The position numbers were made by a program, and so were the translations under genes. Below the pieces are notes generated by a model. That model saw only the letters and a list, made by a program, of their open reading frames with translations, was not told the DNA's origin and did no database searches. This document shows, one piece after another, positions 26,839 to 34,405 of a stretch of 64,000 nucleotides of DNA (the first letter of the stretch is position 1; each line of letters starts with the position of its first letter). Source of the stretch: Planctomonas deserti (lineage in GTDB: Bacteria; Actinomycetota; Actinomycetes; Actinomycetales; Microbacteriaceae); NCBI RefSeq assembly GCF_003067705.1, contig NZ_QANL01000001.1:1178001-1242000 (forward strand), read 5' to 3'.

Positions 26839-27531
26839 ATGGCAACGAAGTCCAAGGCCTACCGGGCCGCCGCCGAGAAGATCGAAGACGGCAAGCTGTA
26901 CACCCCCACCGAGGCTGTCAGCCTCGCGAAGGAGACGGGCTCGTCGAAGTTCGACGCGACCGTCGAGGTCGCGCTGAAGCTCGGCGTCGACCCCCGCAAG
27001 GCCGACCAGATGGTGCGCGGCACCGTCATCCTTCCCCACGGCACCGGCAAGACCGCCCGCGTCATCGTCTTCGCGACGGGCGCTGCGGCCGAGGCCGCGA
27101 TCGCGGCCGGCGCTGACGAGGTCGGCGGCGACGAGCTCATCGAGAAGGTCGCGGGCGGGTACACCTCGTTCGACGCCGCCGTCGCCACGCCGGAGCTCAT
27201 GGGCAAGGTCGGCCGTCTCGGAAAGGTGCTCGGCCCCCGCGGCCTCATGCCCAACCCGAAGACCGGCACCGTGACCCCGGACGCCGCTCGCGCCGTCTCC
27301 GAGATCAAGGGCGGAAAGATCGAGTTCCGCGTCGACAAGCACGCCAACGTGCACTTCGTCGTCGGCAAGGCGAGCTTCGCGCCCGAGCAGCTGAGCGAGA
27401 ACATCTCGGCAGCGCTCGAGGAGGTCGTGCGCCTCAAGCCGAGCTCGGCCAAGGGTCGCTACATCCAGAAGGGCACCGTGTCCACCACGTTCGGCCCCGG
27501 CATCCCCGTGGACGTCAACGCCATCGCGTAG
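26839..27531 (+). CDS. rplA: Ribosomal protein L1
   Basis: 230 aa from ATG 26839, with CAGGAG upstream. Signature [16 protein letters not shown] present. Binds 23S rRNA at the L1 stalk and in many bacteria represses its own operon. Followed by a strong hairpin. Confidence 0.97.
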   Translation: MATKSKAYRAAAEKIEDGKLYTPTEAVSLAKETGSSKFDATVEVALKLGVDPRKADQMVRGTVILPHGTGKTARVIVFATGAAAEAAIAAGADEVGGDELIEKVAGGYTSFDAAVATPELMGKVGRLGKVLGPRGLMPNPKTGTVTPDAARAVSEIKGGKIEFRVDKHANVHFVVGKASFAPEQLSENISAALEEVVRLKPSSAKGRYIQKGTVSTTFGPGIPVDVNAIA

Positions 27532-27553
27532 TCGTTCCACGTCTCGTCCGAGC

Positions 27554-27575
27554 AGGGCCCGCTTCGGCGGGCCCT
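27554..27575 (+). terminator. Terminator hairpin after rplA
   Basis: Nine-bp perfect stem AGGGCCCGC / GCGGGCCCT with a TTCG tetraloop. Only a weak T-run follows (GATCGTCGTT). Confidence 0.75.
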
Positions 27576-27618
27576 GATCGTCGTTAACGGCGCCGACCGT
27601 GCGAAGTACCCTGGAGGG

Positions 27619-28155
27619 GTGACGACGGCCCCGAGGATCCACCGGGCGACGCCGGACGAGGCCCCGGAGGTGGCACGGCTGGCTGAGCTCACGTTCGCGC
27701 TCGCCTGCCCGCCCGGCACGGCGCCGACCGCGATCGAGCGGTTCATCGCGGACAACCTGACCGAGGTGCACTTCCGCCGGTATCTCGCGGACGAGAACCG
27801 TCAGGTGATCCTCGCCACGGATGACGGCCGCCCCGTCGGCTACACGATGCTGGTGCACGGCGAGCCGGCGGACGACGACGTTGCGGTGGCGATCTCCCTC
27901 CGACCGTCGGTCGAACTCAGCAAGGTCTACGTGCTGCAGACCCATCACGGTGTCGGTGTCGCGGGCGCCCTGATGGACGCGACGCTCGACGCGGCCCGGG
28001 AGGGCGGCGCGGTGGGTGTGTGGCTGGGCGTCAACAAGCACAACGAGCGGGCGATCCGGTTCTATCGCAAGAGCGGCTTCGAGGTCGTCGGCTCGAAGAC
28101 CTTCCTCGTCGGCCCGGAACTTCACCACGACCACGTCCTGGAGCGCGAGCTCTAG
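27619..28155 (+). CDS. GNAT-family N-acetyltransferase
   Basis: 178 aa from GTG 27619 with a TACCCT box 6-11 nt upstream. Motif A is VELSKVYVLQTHHGVGVAGAL, where the Q/H-x-x-G-x-G/A loop binds the acetyl-CoA pyrophosphate, and motif B is NKHNERAIRFYRKSGFEVVG. The substrate is not known; the fold fits alanine- or polyamine-type acetyltransferases. Confidence 0.88.
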   Translation: MTTAPRIHRATPDEAPEVARLAELTFALACPPGTAPTAIERFIADNLTEVHFRRYLADENRQVILATDDGRPVGYTMLVHGEPADDDVAVAISLRPSVELSKVYVLQTHHGVGVAGALMDATLDAAREGGAVGVWLGVNKHNERAIRFYRKSGFEVVGSKTFLVGPELHHDHVLEREL

Positions 28156-28182
28156 AGGACGGTTGGGGGCGGTCGGTGCCGC

Positions 28183-28248
28183 GTCCCTTCGACGGGCTCA
28201 GGGACCGTGGGTGCGGTCGTTCACGGTCGCTGAGCTTGTCGAAGCGAC
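28183..28248. repeat. Intergenic dyad of the CTGAGC-TGTCGAAG family, copy 2
   Basis: Half-elements bounded by GTCCCT/AGGGAC and GTCGCT/AGCGAC in the opposite order to copy 1. Between convergent GNAT and oxidoreductase genes. Confidence 0.8.
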
Positions 28249-28266
28249 GTTCCGGGCGCGGGCGGG

Positions 28267-29241
28267 TCAGCCGTCGCAGACCTTCAGGACGACCTTGCCG
28301 CGCGTGTGGCCGCTCTCCAGCGCCGCGTGCGCCCGTGCGGCGTCGGCGAGGTCGAAGACCTGATCGACGTACACATGCACGTCGCCGGACTCGAGCAGCC
28401 GCGAGATCATGCCGAGCGTCTGGCCGTCCGGTGCCACGGCGAATCCGGTGGCACGGACCCGGGCGGCCGCTGCCTCCTCGGCCATGGTGGGCCACTCGTC
28501 CGCGCGGGCGGTGACGAGGAGCCCGCCGTGGCGGAGCACGGAGAGGGAGCGCCGCGACGTCTCCTCGCGGGCGTTGCCGACGAGGTCGATCACGAGGTCG
28601 ACGTCCACCGCGAGGTCCTCAAAGCGGCTCGACTCGTAGTCGATGACCTCCATGGCCCCGAGCTCGCGCAGCCAGGAGGCGTTCCTCGCCGACCCCGTCG
28701 CGATGACGTGCGCCCCGAAGTGCGCGGCGAACTGCACGGCGAGGTGACCGACACCCCCTGCGCCGGCGTGCACGAGCACGATCTGACCCTCGTGCGCCTT
28801 GCCGACGTCGATGACCATGCCCCAGGCGGCGAGCGCGGCGAGCGGCGCCGCGGCGGCCTCGACGTGCGACAGCCGGGTCGGCTTGCGGGCGAGGTGCGTG
28901 CTCGGAACGGAGACGTACTCCGCGTAACTGCCGAGACCGCGGGGCGTGGGCGCGACCCCGTAGACCTCGTCGCCCGGCTGCAGGGGATGCGCGCCGTACG
29001 GCGCCTCCACCACGAAGCCGCTGAAGTCGTAGCCGAGCACGGCGGGGAAGCGGCCGAGCACCGAGGCGGGGAGCCGTCCTGCGCGGGCGAGCACGTCGAG
29101 CGGCGACACCCCGGCCGCCACGACCTTCACGAGCACCTCGGAGTCGATGCGGAGCGGGGTATCCACGTCCATGATCTGCAGCACGTCGGCTGTCCCGGTC
29201 GACTCGATGGCGGCGGCGCGCATCCCCCTGCTTGGCGTCAT
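28267..29241 (-). CDS. Zinc-independent quinone-oxidoreductase-like dehydrogenase (MDR family)
   Basis: 324 aa from ATG 29241 (ATG 29223 is an alternative). Medium-chain dehydrogenase/reductase: GroES-like N-terminal domain (VLVKVVAAGVSPLDVLARAG, LGYDFSGFVVE) and NADPH-binding Rossmann core HAGAGGVGHLAVQFA (AGxGGVG). The zinc-ligand Cys residues of alcohol dehydrogenases are missing, which points to the quinone-reductase/zeta-crystallin branch. It ends VVLKVCDG. Confidence 0.88.
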   Translation of the reverse strand: MTPSRGMRAAAIESTGTADVLQIMDVDTPLRIDSEVLVKVVAAGVSPLDVLARAGRLPASVLGRFPAVLGYDFSGFVVEAPYGAHPLQPGDEVYGVAPTPRGLGSYAEYVSVPSTHLARKPTRLSHVEAAAAPLAALAAWGMVIDVGKAHEGQIVLVHAGAGGVGHLAVQFAAHFGAHVIATGSARNASWLRELGAMEVIDYESSRFEDLAVDVDLVIDLVGNAREETSRRSLSVLRHGGLLVTARADEWPTMAEEAAAARVRATGFAVAPDGQTLGMISRLLESGDVHVYVDQVFDLADAARAHAALESGHTRGKVVLKVCDG

Positions 29242-29331
29242 GACCCCAGTCAAGACCGCGAATAAGTCCACCCTGTTACGGGTGTGTTCCCCTGTCGCTA
29301 ACAATGCTGCGAAGCACCCGGGCGGGCGGGA

Positions 29332-29976
29332 TCAGCGGAGCTTCGCGGCCTCCCGGTGCAGCACCGCGATCAGCGAGTTGGCCATGCTGACGAGCCGGTC
29401 GATCTCGGTGTCGTCGCGCTCGATCCAGCAGTGCTGGGGCTGCTCCGACACGGGGATGAAGTCGACGTGGTGCTCCCAGACGAGCAGTGTGCGGTCGGCC
29501 CCGAGCACGTACTGCTGCCACCAGACCTGGCGCAGGTACGGTCGCGGGATGCTGCGCCACTGCTTGCTCGTGGTCTTGATCTCGCAGAGCTCGAGGGATC
29601 CGTTGTCGCGCACGCCGATGCCGTCCGGAGTGGCGAGGTGTCGGCGCTGGCCGGCGGCGTGGAACAGGGCCGAGCTGGCCTCGATGCCGTGCTGAGTGTC
29701 CACCCATGCCGCGATGTGCGGTTCGCGCGCCCGGCCGTGCTCGGTGTACGCGTTGCCGCCGAAGCGCGAGCCGTGCAGCTTCTCCATGGCCACCGTCTGG
29801 ATGGATGCGGTGCTGGAGAGGCGGGCGACATCGGTCGCGGTGATGCCACGGCTTCGGGCCCGGAGCCACGCCACCCGATCCGTCGAGTCTGCGAGCATGC
29901 GGGACAGGTGCGGGGGCTTGGGTTTCGGGACCTCGGCTTCGTCCTCCCAGGGGAAGGTGAGCATGAGGTCGGTCAC
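29332..29976 (-). CDS. YqaJ-like nuclease domain protein
   Basis: 214 aa. YqaJ/lambda-exonuclease-type PD-(D/E)xK fold: SRGITATDVARL near residue 43, HGRAREPHIAAWV with conserved Glu, then ATPDGIGV...LELCEIKTT holding the metal-binding Asp and E-x-K. In phages and conjugative elements such proteins pair with a single-strand annealing protein (RecT/Bet); none is visible here, so it is an orphan. Possibly a domesticated phage gene. An 85-bp palindrome lies just upstream of its start. Confidence 0.82.
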   Translation of the reverse strand: MTDLMLTFPWEDEAEVPKPKPPHLSRMLADSTDRVAWLRARSRGITATDVARLSSTASIQTVAMEKLHGSRFGGNAYTEHGRAREPHIAAWVDTQHGIEASSALFHAAGQRRHLATPDGIGVRDNGSLELCEIKTTSKQWRSIPRPYLRQVWWQQYVLGADRTLLVWEHHVDFIPVSEQPQHCWIERDDTEIDRLVSMANSLIAVLHREAAKLR

Positions 29977-30083
29977 CGCTCAAGCGTACGTGAGATCACC
30001 GTCAACCCCTGCCAGCGGCGCGACACGAGTCCCCCATCCGGTGGTCCTGTACCCCTCGATGCGCCCCTTCCGCATCCCCGCAT

Positions 30084-30168
30084 GTTCGCAATTCAGGCTC
30101 ACCTGCGACACGCCGTGTTTCGGAGGGGTCCAAACACGGCGTGTCGCAGCACGGCCTGAATTGCGAAC
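30084..30168. repeat. Palindromic element C (85 bp, two-tier)
   Basis: Outer arms GTTCGCAATTCAGGC / GCCTGAATTGCGAAC (15 bp, perfect); unpaired 5 x 5 nt (TCACC opposite GCACG); inner arms TGCGACACGCCGTGTTT / AAACACGGCGTGTCGCA (17 bp, perfect); 11-nt loop. Total 32 perfect pairs. It lies between the 3' end of the Gfo/Idh gene and the 5' end of the YqaJ-like gene. Confidence 0.92.
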
Positions 30169-30195
30169 ACCGTGGAGGCGCGGGTGAGGGACCGA

Positions 30196-31212
30196 CTAGA
30201 AGGTGCCGAGCTGGCGGCGGGCCTCGTCGATCGTCCCGAGCACGGCGATCGCGTCATCGAGCGTGTGCAGCGGCTCCTCCGTGCGTCCCTCGCCGATCGC
30301 GATCGCGGCGGCGACCGCCGACCGCCCGAGGGCGCCGCGGCCGATCAGGCCGGACTCGTCCTTCCAGTGGGCGAGCTCGTGCCCGTGTCGTGCGACCGTG
30401 AGTTCCGCGGGCTCCCAGAAACGCGGGTGCACGGTGATCGTGCCCGTGCCGCCGGCGATCACGGCCGTGGCGGGCGGGGCGGCGAAGAGGGTCGTGTGCA
30501 GCAGCGCCTGTGCCGAACCGGACTCGAGCACCAGCGCAGACTGGCCGTCGACGCCCGTGGCGGTGGCGTAGCCGCGCGCGGTCACCCGCTCCGGCGCGCC
30601 GAGCACGAGGTGTGCGAAGGACACGGGATACACGCCGAGGTCGAGCAGGGCGCCGCCGCCGAGGGCGGGGTCGTTGATGCGGTCCGCGGGATCCGTGGAC
30701 GCGGTGCCACCGAAGCTCGCCGTGACGATGCGGATGTCGCCGAGGTCGCCACCCTGCAGGAGCTGGCGCACGATGTCGGTCTGCGGAAGGTACCTCGTCC
30801 ACATGGCCTCCATGGCGAAGACGCCCGCCTCGCGCGCGGCACTTGCAATGGCCGCCGCCTCGGTCGCCGTCGTCGCGAGCGGCTTCTCGACGAGCACGTT
30901 CTTGCCCGCCCCGATGGCGAGCAGCGCGAGACGGGCGTGCTCGCTGTGCGGCGCCGCGATGTAGACGACATCGAGGCCGTCGTCCTGCACGAGCTCCTCG
31001 TACGAGCCGTACGCGCGCTCGATGCCGAACTCGGCCGCGAACGACCGCGCCCGCTCGAGCGACCGCGACCCCACCGCGACAGGGAGCTGGGCGGTGTGGG
31101 TGCGCAGTGACGTGACGAAGTCGCGCGCGATGGCGCCGGGGGCGAGGATGCCCCAGCGAAGCGCCGGACCGCTGCGCGGATCGGGCGTGCGAGGGGAGGG
31201 GAGGTGGCTCAT
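30196..31212 (-). CDS. Gfo/Idh/MocA-family oxidoreductase 1
   Basis: 338 aa from ATG 31212 with GAAGGAG about 10 nt upstream; the longer form starting at 31263 is not used. NAD(P)-binding Rossmann start LRWGILAPGAIARDFV, then VGSRSLERARSFAAEFG, EKPLATTATEA with catalytic Lys, and the C-terminal alpha/beta domain. Acts on a sugar or cyclitol. It shares a divergent promoter region with the isomerase/oxidoreductase pair on the other strand, suggesting one catabolic unit. Confidence 0.9.
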   Translation of the reverse strand: MSHLPSPRTPDPRSGPALRWGILAPGAIARDFVTSLRTHTAQLPVAVGSRSLERARSFAAEFGIERAYGSYEELVQDDGLDVVYIAAPHSEHARLALLAIGAGKNVLVEKPLATTATEAAAIASAAREAGVFAMEAMWTRYLPQTDIVRQLLQGGDLGDIRIVTASFGGTASTDPADRINDPALGGGALLDLGVYPVSFAHLVLGAPERVTARGYATATGVDGQSALVLESGSAQALLHTTLFAAPPATAVIAGGTGTITVHPRFWEPAELTVARHGHELAHWKDESGLIGRGALGRSAVAAAIAIGEGRTEEPLHTLDDAIAVLGTIDEARRQLGTF

Positions 31213-31350
31213 CGTGGTCGTACTCCTTCGTCGACGGGGCGGGACGGCATCGCCCCGGGCCAAGTTACTTAAGTCTGCTTAGATAGTTTCGGGTCGAGGA
31301 GAACCGTGCCGCACAACGCGCCGGTGACCGACGTTTCAATGAGGAGAACC

Positions 31351-32094
31351 GTGTCGCAGAATCCACTGTCCATCCAGCTCTATACGGTGCGCGAGCACCT
31401 CGCCGCCGACCTCCCGGGCACGCTCCGGCGCGTCGCGGACGTGGGCTTCCGCCAGGTCGAGCTCTACAACTTCGTGGACAACGCGGACCAGTACGTCGAC
31501 GCCCTCGCGGATGCCGGCCTCACCGCACCGTCTGCGCACGCCCGGCTGGTCGGCCAGGACGCCATCCGCATCTTCGAGGCCGCCCGAACCATCGGCGTGA
31601 AGACCGTCATCGACCCCGCCGTCGACGCGGCGCGCTGGACCACCCGCGAGGACGTCGAGACCATCGCGGCGGACCTGAACGGCCTGGCCAAGGTCGCCGC
31701 CGACCACGGGCTCGCGGTCGGCTACCACAACCACGAGTTCGAGTTCGAGGCCCGCATCGACGGCGTCTCGGCGCTCGAGGTGCTCGCCGGCAGCCTGCAC
31801 GACTCCGTTCTGCTCGAGCTCGACACCTACTGGGCCGCCGTCGGCGGCGAGGAGGTCGTACCGCTGCTCGGCCGCCTGGGTGACCGCGTTCAGTTCCTGC
31901 ACATCAAGGATGGCCCGCTGACGAAGGACGACAAGGAGCAGCTGGCGGTCGGCAAGGGCAAGATGCCGATCGACGACATCCTCGCCGCGGCGCCGAACGC
32001 GCTCGCGGTCGTCGAGCTCGACGACTTCACCGGCGACGTCTTCGACGCCGTCACCGATAGCTACACCTACCTGAACGGACGGAACGACAAGTGA
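31351..32094 (+). CDS. Sugar-phosphate isomerase/epimerase (xylose-isomerase-like TIM barrel)
   Basis: 247 aa from GTG 31351. The translation start is duplicated: GAGGAGAACC then GTG occurs at 31296-31308 and again at 31341-31353, 45 bp apart and in frame, so a form 15 residues longer (from 31306) is possible. NPLSIQLYTVREHLAADLPG and FRQVELYN open the barrel; GYHNHEFEFE, LELDTYWA and HIKDGPL carry the metal ligands. Probably works with the next gene on a polyol or ketosugar. Overlaps the next gene by 4 bp. Confidence 0.9.
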   Translation: MSQNPLSIQLYTVREHLAADLPGTLRRVADVGFRQVELYNFVDNADQYVDALADAGLTAPSAHARLVGQDAIRIFEAARTIGVKTVIDPAVDAARWTTREDVETIAADLNGLAKVAADHGLAVGYHNHEFEFEARIDGVSALEVLAGSLHDSVLLELDTYWAAVGGEEVVPLLGRLGDRVQFLHIKDGPLTKDDKEQLAVGKGKMPIDDILAAAPNALAVVELDDFTGDVFDAVTDSYTYLNGRNDK

Positions 32095-33194
32095 GCACCA
32101 ACGGACGCGTGGGCGTCGGCGTCATCGGCGCCGGTGTCATCAGCGACACCTACCTCGAGAACCTGACCAGCTTCCCCGACCTGGAGGTGCTGTTCGTCGC
32201 GGATCTCGACGAGCCCCGCGCCAAGTCCCAGGCCGAGAAGCACGGCGTCCCCGCCGGCGGATCGGTCGACGAGCTGCTGGCTAACCCCGACATCCAGCTC
32301 GTGGTCAACCTGACCATCCCGGTCGTGCACGTCGAGGTCGGCCTGCGCGTGATCGCCGCGGGCAAGCATCTCTGGAGCGAGAAGCCCATCTCCCTCGACC
32401 GCGAGAGCGGCCGGCAGCTGCTCGAGGCGGCGACCGCGGCGGGCGTCCGCGTCGGCTGCGCGCCGGACACCTTCCTCGGCGCCGGCCTCCAGACCGCGTT
32501 CCGCGCGATCGCACGCGGCGACATCGGAACGCCGCTCACGGCGCTCGCGCTCTTCCAGACCCCCGGCCCCGAGAGCTGGCACCCGAACCCCGCGTTCCTC
32601 TTCCAGGAGGGCGCCGGGCCCATGTTCGACGTCGGCGTGTACTACCTCACCGCCCTGGCGCACGCGCTCGGTCCCTACGCCCGCGTCGCGGGACTCGGGT
32701 CGAAGGCGCGCGAGCAGCGCGTCATCGGTTCCGGGCCGAAGGCGGGCGAGAGCTTCGACGTCACGGTGCCCAGCCACGTCGGCGCCCTGCTCCAGTTCGA
32801 GTCCGGGCAGTCCGGCCAGGCCGTGTTCAGCTTCGACTCCAAGCTGAGGCGCGCAGGCGTTGTGGAGATCGCGGGCACGGACGGCACCATCGTCTTCCCC
32901 GACCCGAACAACTTCGACGGCGACATCCAGGTGTGGGGCGCGGGCGACGAGCCGACGGTCATCCCGGCGTCGGGACACTCGTCCACCCGCGGCACCGGGG
33001 CGCTCGAGATGGCCCAGGCCATCCGGGAGGGACGCCCGCACCGCGCCAGCGGCGAGTCCGCCTTCCACGTGCTCGACACGATGGTGTCGATCGCCGAGTC
33101 GGTGCAGTCCGGTCAGTTCGTCGAGGTGACGAGCACGTTCGAGCCGTCCCCGGCCCTTCCGGAGGGCTGGGACCCCACGGTCGCGACGTTCTGA
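32091..33194 (+). CDS. Gfo/Idh/MocA-family oxidoreductase 2
   Basis: 367 aa, coupled to the isomerase by an overlapping start. VGVIGAGVISDTYLENLTSF is the nucleotide-binding loop, WSEKPISLDRESG holds the catalytic Lys-Pro, and GVYYLTALAHAL the C-terminal active-site helix. Likely oxidises an inositol- or sugar-type substrate that the isomerase then converts. Confidence 0.91.
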   Translation: MSTNGRVGVGVIGAGVISDTYLENLTSFPDLEVLFVADLDEPRAKSQAEKHGVPAGGSVDELLANPDIQLVVNLTIPVVHVEVGLRVIAAGKHLWSEKPISLDRESGRQLLEAATAAGVRVGCAPDTFLGAGLQTAFRAIARGDIGTPLTALALFQTPGPESWHPNPAFLFQEGAGPMFDVGVYYLTALAHALGPYARVAGLGSKAREQRVIGSGPKAGESFDVTVPSHVGALLQFESGQSGQAVFSFDSKLRRAGVVEIAGTDGTIVFPDPNNFDGDIQVWGAGDEPTVIPASGHSSTRGTGALEMAQAIREGRPHRASGESAFHVLDTMVSIAESVQSGQFVEVTSTFEPSPALPEGWDPTVATF

Positions 33195-33235
33195 CCGGCG
33201 GCCGGGGGCGTTCTCCACAGCTGTTCCTTCCTCTC

Positions 33236-33266
33236 TTGACTGAGGCGTATAAGCACCTGCTATAAA
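33236..33266 (+). promoter_or_regulatory. Sigma70-like promoter of the LAP operon
   Basis: TTGACT and TATAAA with a 19-bp spacer, about 30 bp before the precursor start codon. This is more A+T-rich than the surrounding DNA. Confidence 0.65.
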
Positions 33267-33296
33267 TGCGATGTTTCGCCGACAGAGAGGTTGGAA

Positions 33297-33500
33297 ATGA
33301 CATTGCTCACGGATACGACGCCCCCGGTCTCGCCCATCTCGGTCCTCGACCGACCGGCGCGTCCGGGCCAGGCGGAGGACGATCCCTTCGCCTTCACCAT
33401 CGGATACTCCGGTCGCGAGGACGAGATCGCGCTCGGGGACATCACCCTCTGCTGCAGCACGACCTGCTCGTGCAGCAGCAGCCGGAAGAAGCAGCAGTAG
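33297..33500 (+). CDS. LAP/TOMM precursor peptide
   Basis: 67 aa from ATG 33297, with AGAGAGG about 6 nt upstream. A leader of roughly 49 residues (acidic, ending GREDEIALGD) precedes a core from about residue 50. The core has Cys at 52, 53, 57 and 59, with Thr 50, 55, 56 and Ser 54, 58, 60-62, and ends in a basic tail SSRKKQQ. Twelve of the last 18 residues could in principle become thiazoles or (methyl)oxazoles. The next three genes encode exactly the cyclodehydratase and dehydrogenase that do this. The leader cleavage site is unknown. A new core sequence to me: no N-terminal Arg as in plantazolicin and no poly-Cys run as in streptolysin S. Confidence 0.85.
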   Translation: MTLLTDTTPPVSPISVLDRPARPGQAEDDPFAFTIGYSGREDEIALGDITLCCSTTCSCSSSRKKQQ

Positions 33501-33508
33501 CCGCCGCC

Positions 33509-34405
33509 GTGCGTGCTTCGGCAACGTACGCGGTCAGCCCCCGCTACACCGCCGGGGAGGTGGAGGACTGCCTCCACCTCCTCGGCGGGCGGGAGCTCGT
33601 GAGCATCCAGCTCGCCTCCGCGGAGGCGGTCACCGCCCTCGGACGGTTCCTCTCCGCGCCCTTCGTCGGCACCGACGTCGACGCGGCCTTCGCCGGGAGC
33701 GCCCCGTCGGTGCGTCGGCTCCTCGAGGAACTCATCGACCATCAGGTGCTCGTCGAGGCGCCCGATGCGCCACCCTCCCTCCGGCCCGTGCTCGACGAGG
33801 CGCGTCGCAACGGCGGCGACCCGGATGCGCTCGGCGCGCCGAAGGATCCGTCGCGCCCGGCACCGATCGCCGTCGTCGGCTCGCTCGTCTCGCCCGCGCT
33901 CGAGCAGGCGTTCTGGCGCGACGGCTCGATCCGGCTCGACGACCCCCTCGCGGCCGAGCTCACGGTCGCGGCCGGAACGATCGACGAGCTGCGGGAGATG
34001 AACGGGCGCTTCCGGGAGGAGGGGCGTACCTGGCTGCCGATCGCCCCGTTCGACGGACGGTTCCAGCTGATCGGGCCCGTGATCGTGCCCGCGGTGAGCC
34101 CGTGCTTCGAGTGCGTCCAACTGCGGTGGGGGTCGAACACGGCCTTCGCCCCGCTGTACGACCGGGTGGTGGCGGCTGCGCCCCCGCACGCGCGTGACGA
34201 CGGCATCGAGGCCGTGACGGGCGGATTCGCCCTGCGCTACGCGTTGCGGTGGCTGTTCGCCCACGACTGGATGACGGCGAGCACCGTGCTCGTGCTCGAG
34301 CCGAAGGTCTTCTCCACCACGGCGCACCCCGTGTACCGGGTGGCGCGCTGTTCGACCTGCGGGCCTCGGCCGTACGCAGGCATCCGTTACCCGTGGCGCT
34401 CATGA
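33509..34405 (+). CDS. LAP cyclodehydratase C protein (E1-like, leader-binding)
   Basis: 298 aa from GTG 33509, 8 bp after the precursor stop; a GTG at 33470 inside the precursor is an alternative and neither has a strong Shine-Dalgarno sequence. The first 90 residues look like a winged-helix leader-recognition (RRE) region. The rest is the E1/ThiF-like fold with a structural zinc site: CFEC (Cys199, Cys202) and CSTC (Cys281, Cys284). In this family the C protein binds the leader and hands the core to the YcaO protein. It is coupled to the YcaO gene by an ATGA overlap. Confidence 0.85.
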   Translation: MRASATYAVSPRYTAGEVEDCLHLLGGRELVSIQLASAEAVTALGRFLSAPFVGTDVDAAFAGSAPSVRRLLEELIDHQVLVEAPDAPPSLRPVLDEARRNGGDPDALGAPKDPSRPAPIAVVGSLVSPALEQAFWRDGSIRLDDPLAAELTVAAGTIDELREMNGRFREEGRTWLPIAPFDGRFQLIGPVIVPAVSPCFECVQLRWGSNTAFAPLYDRVVAAAPPHARDDGIEAVTGGFALRYALRWLFAHDWMTASTVLVLEPKVFSTTAHPVYRVARCSTCGPRPYAGIRYPWRS

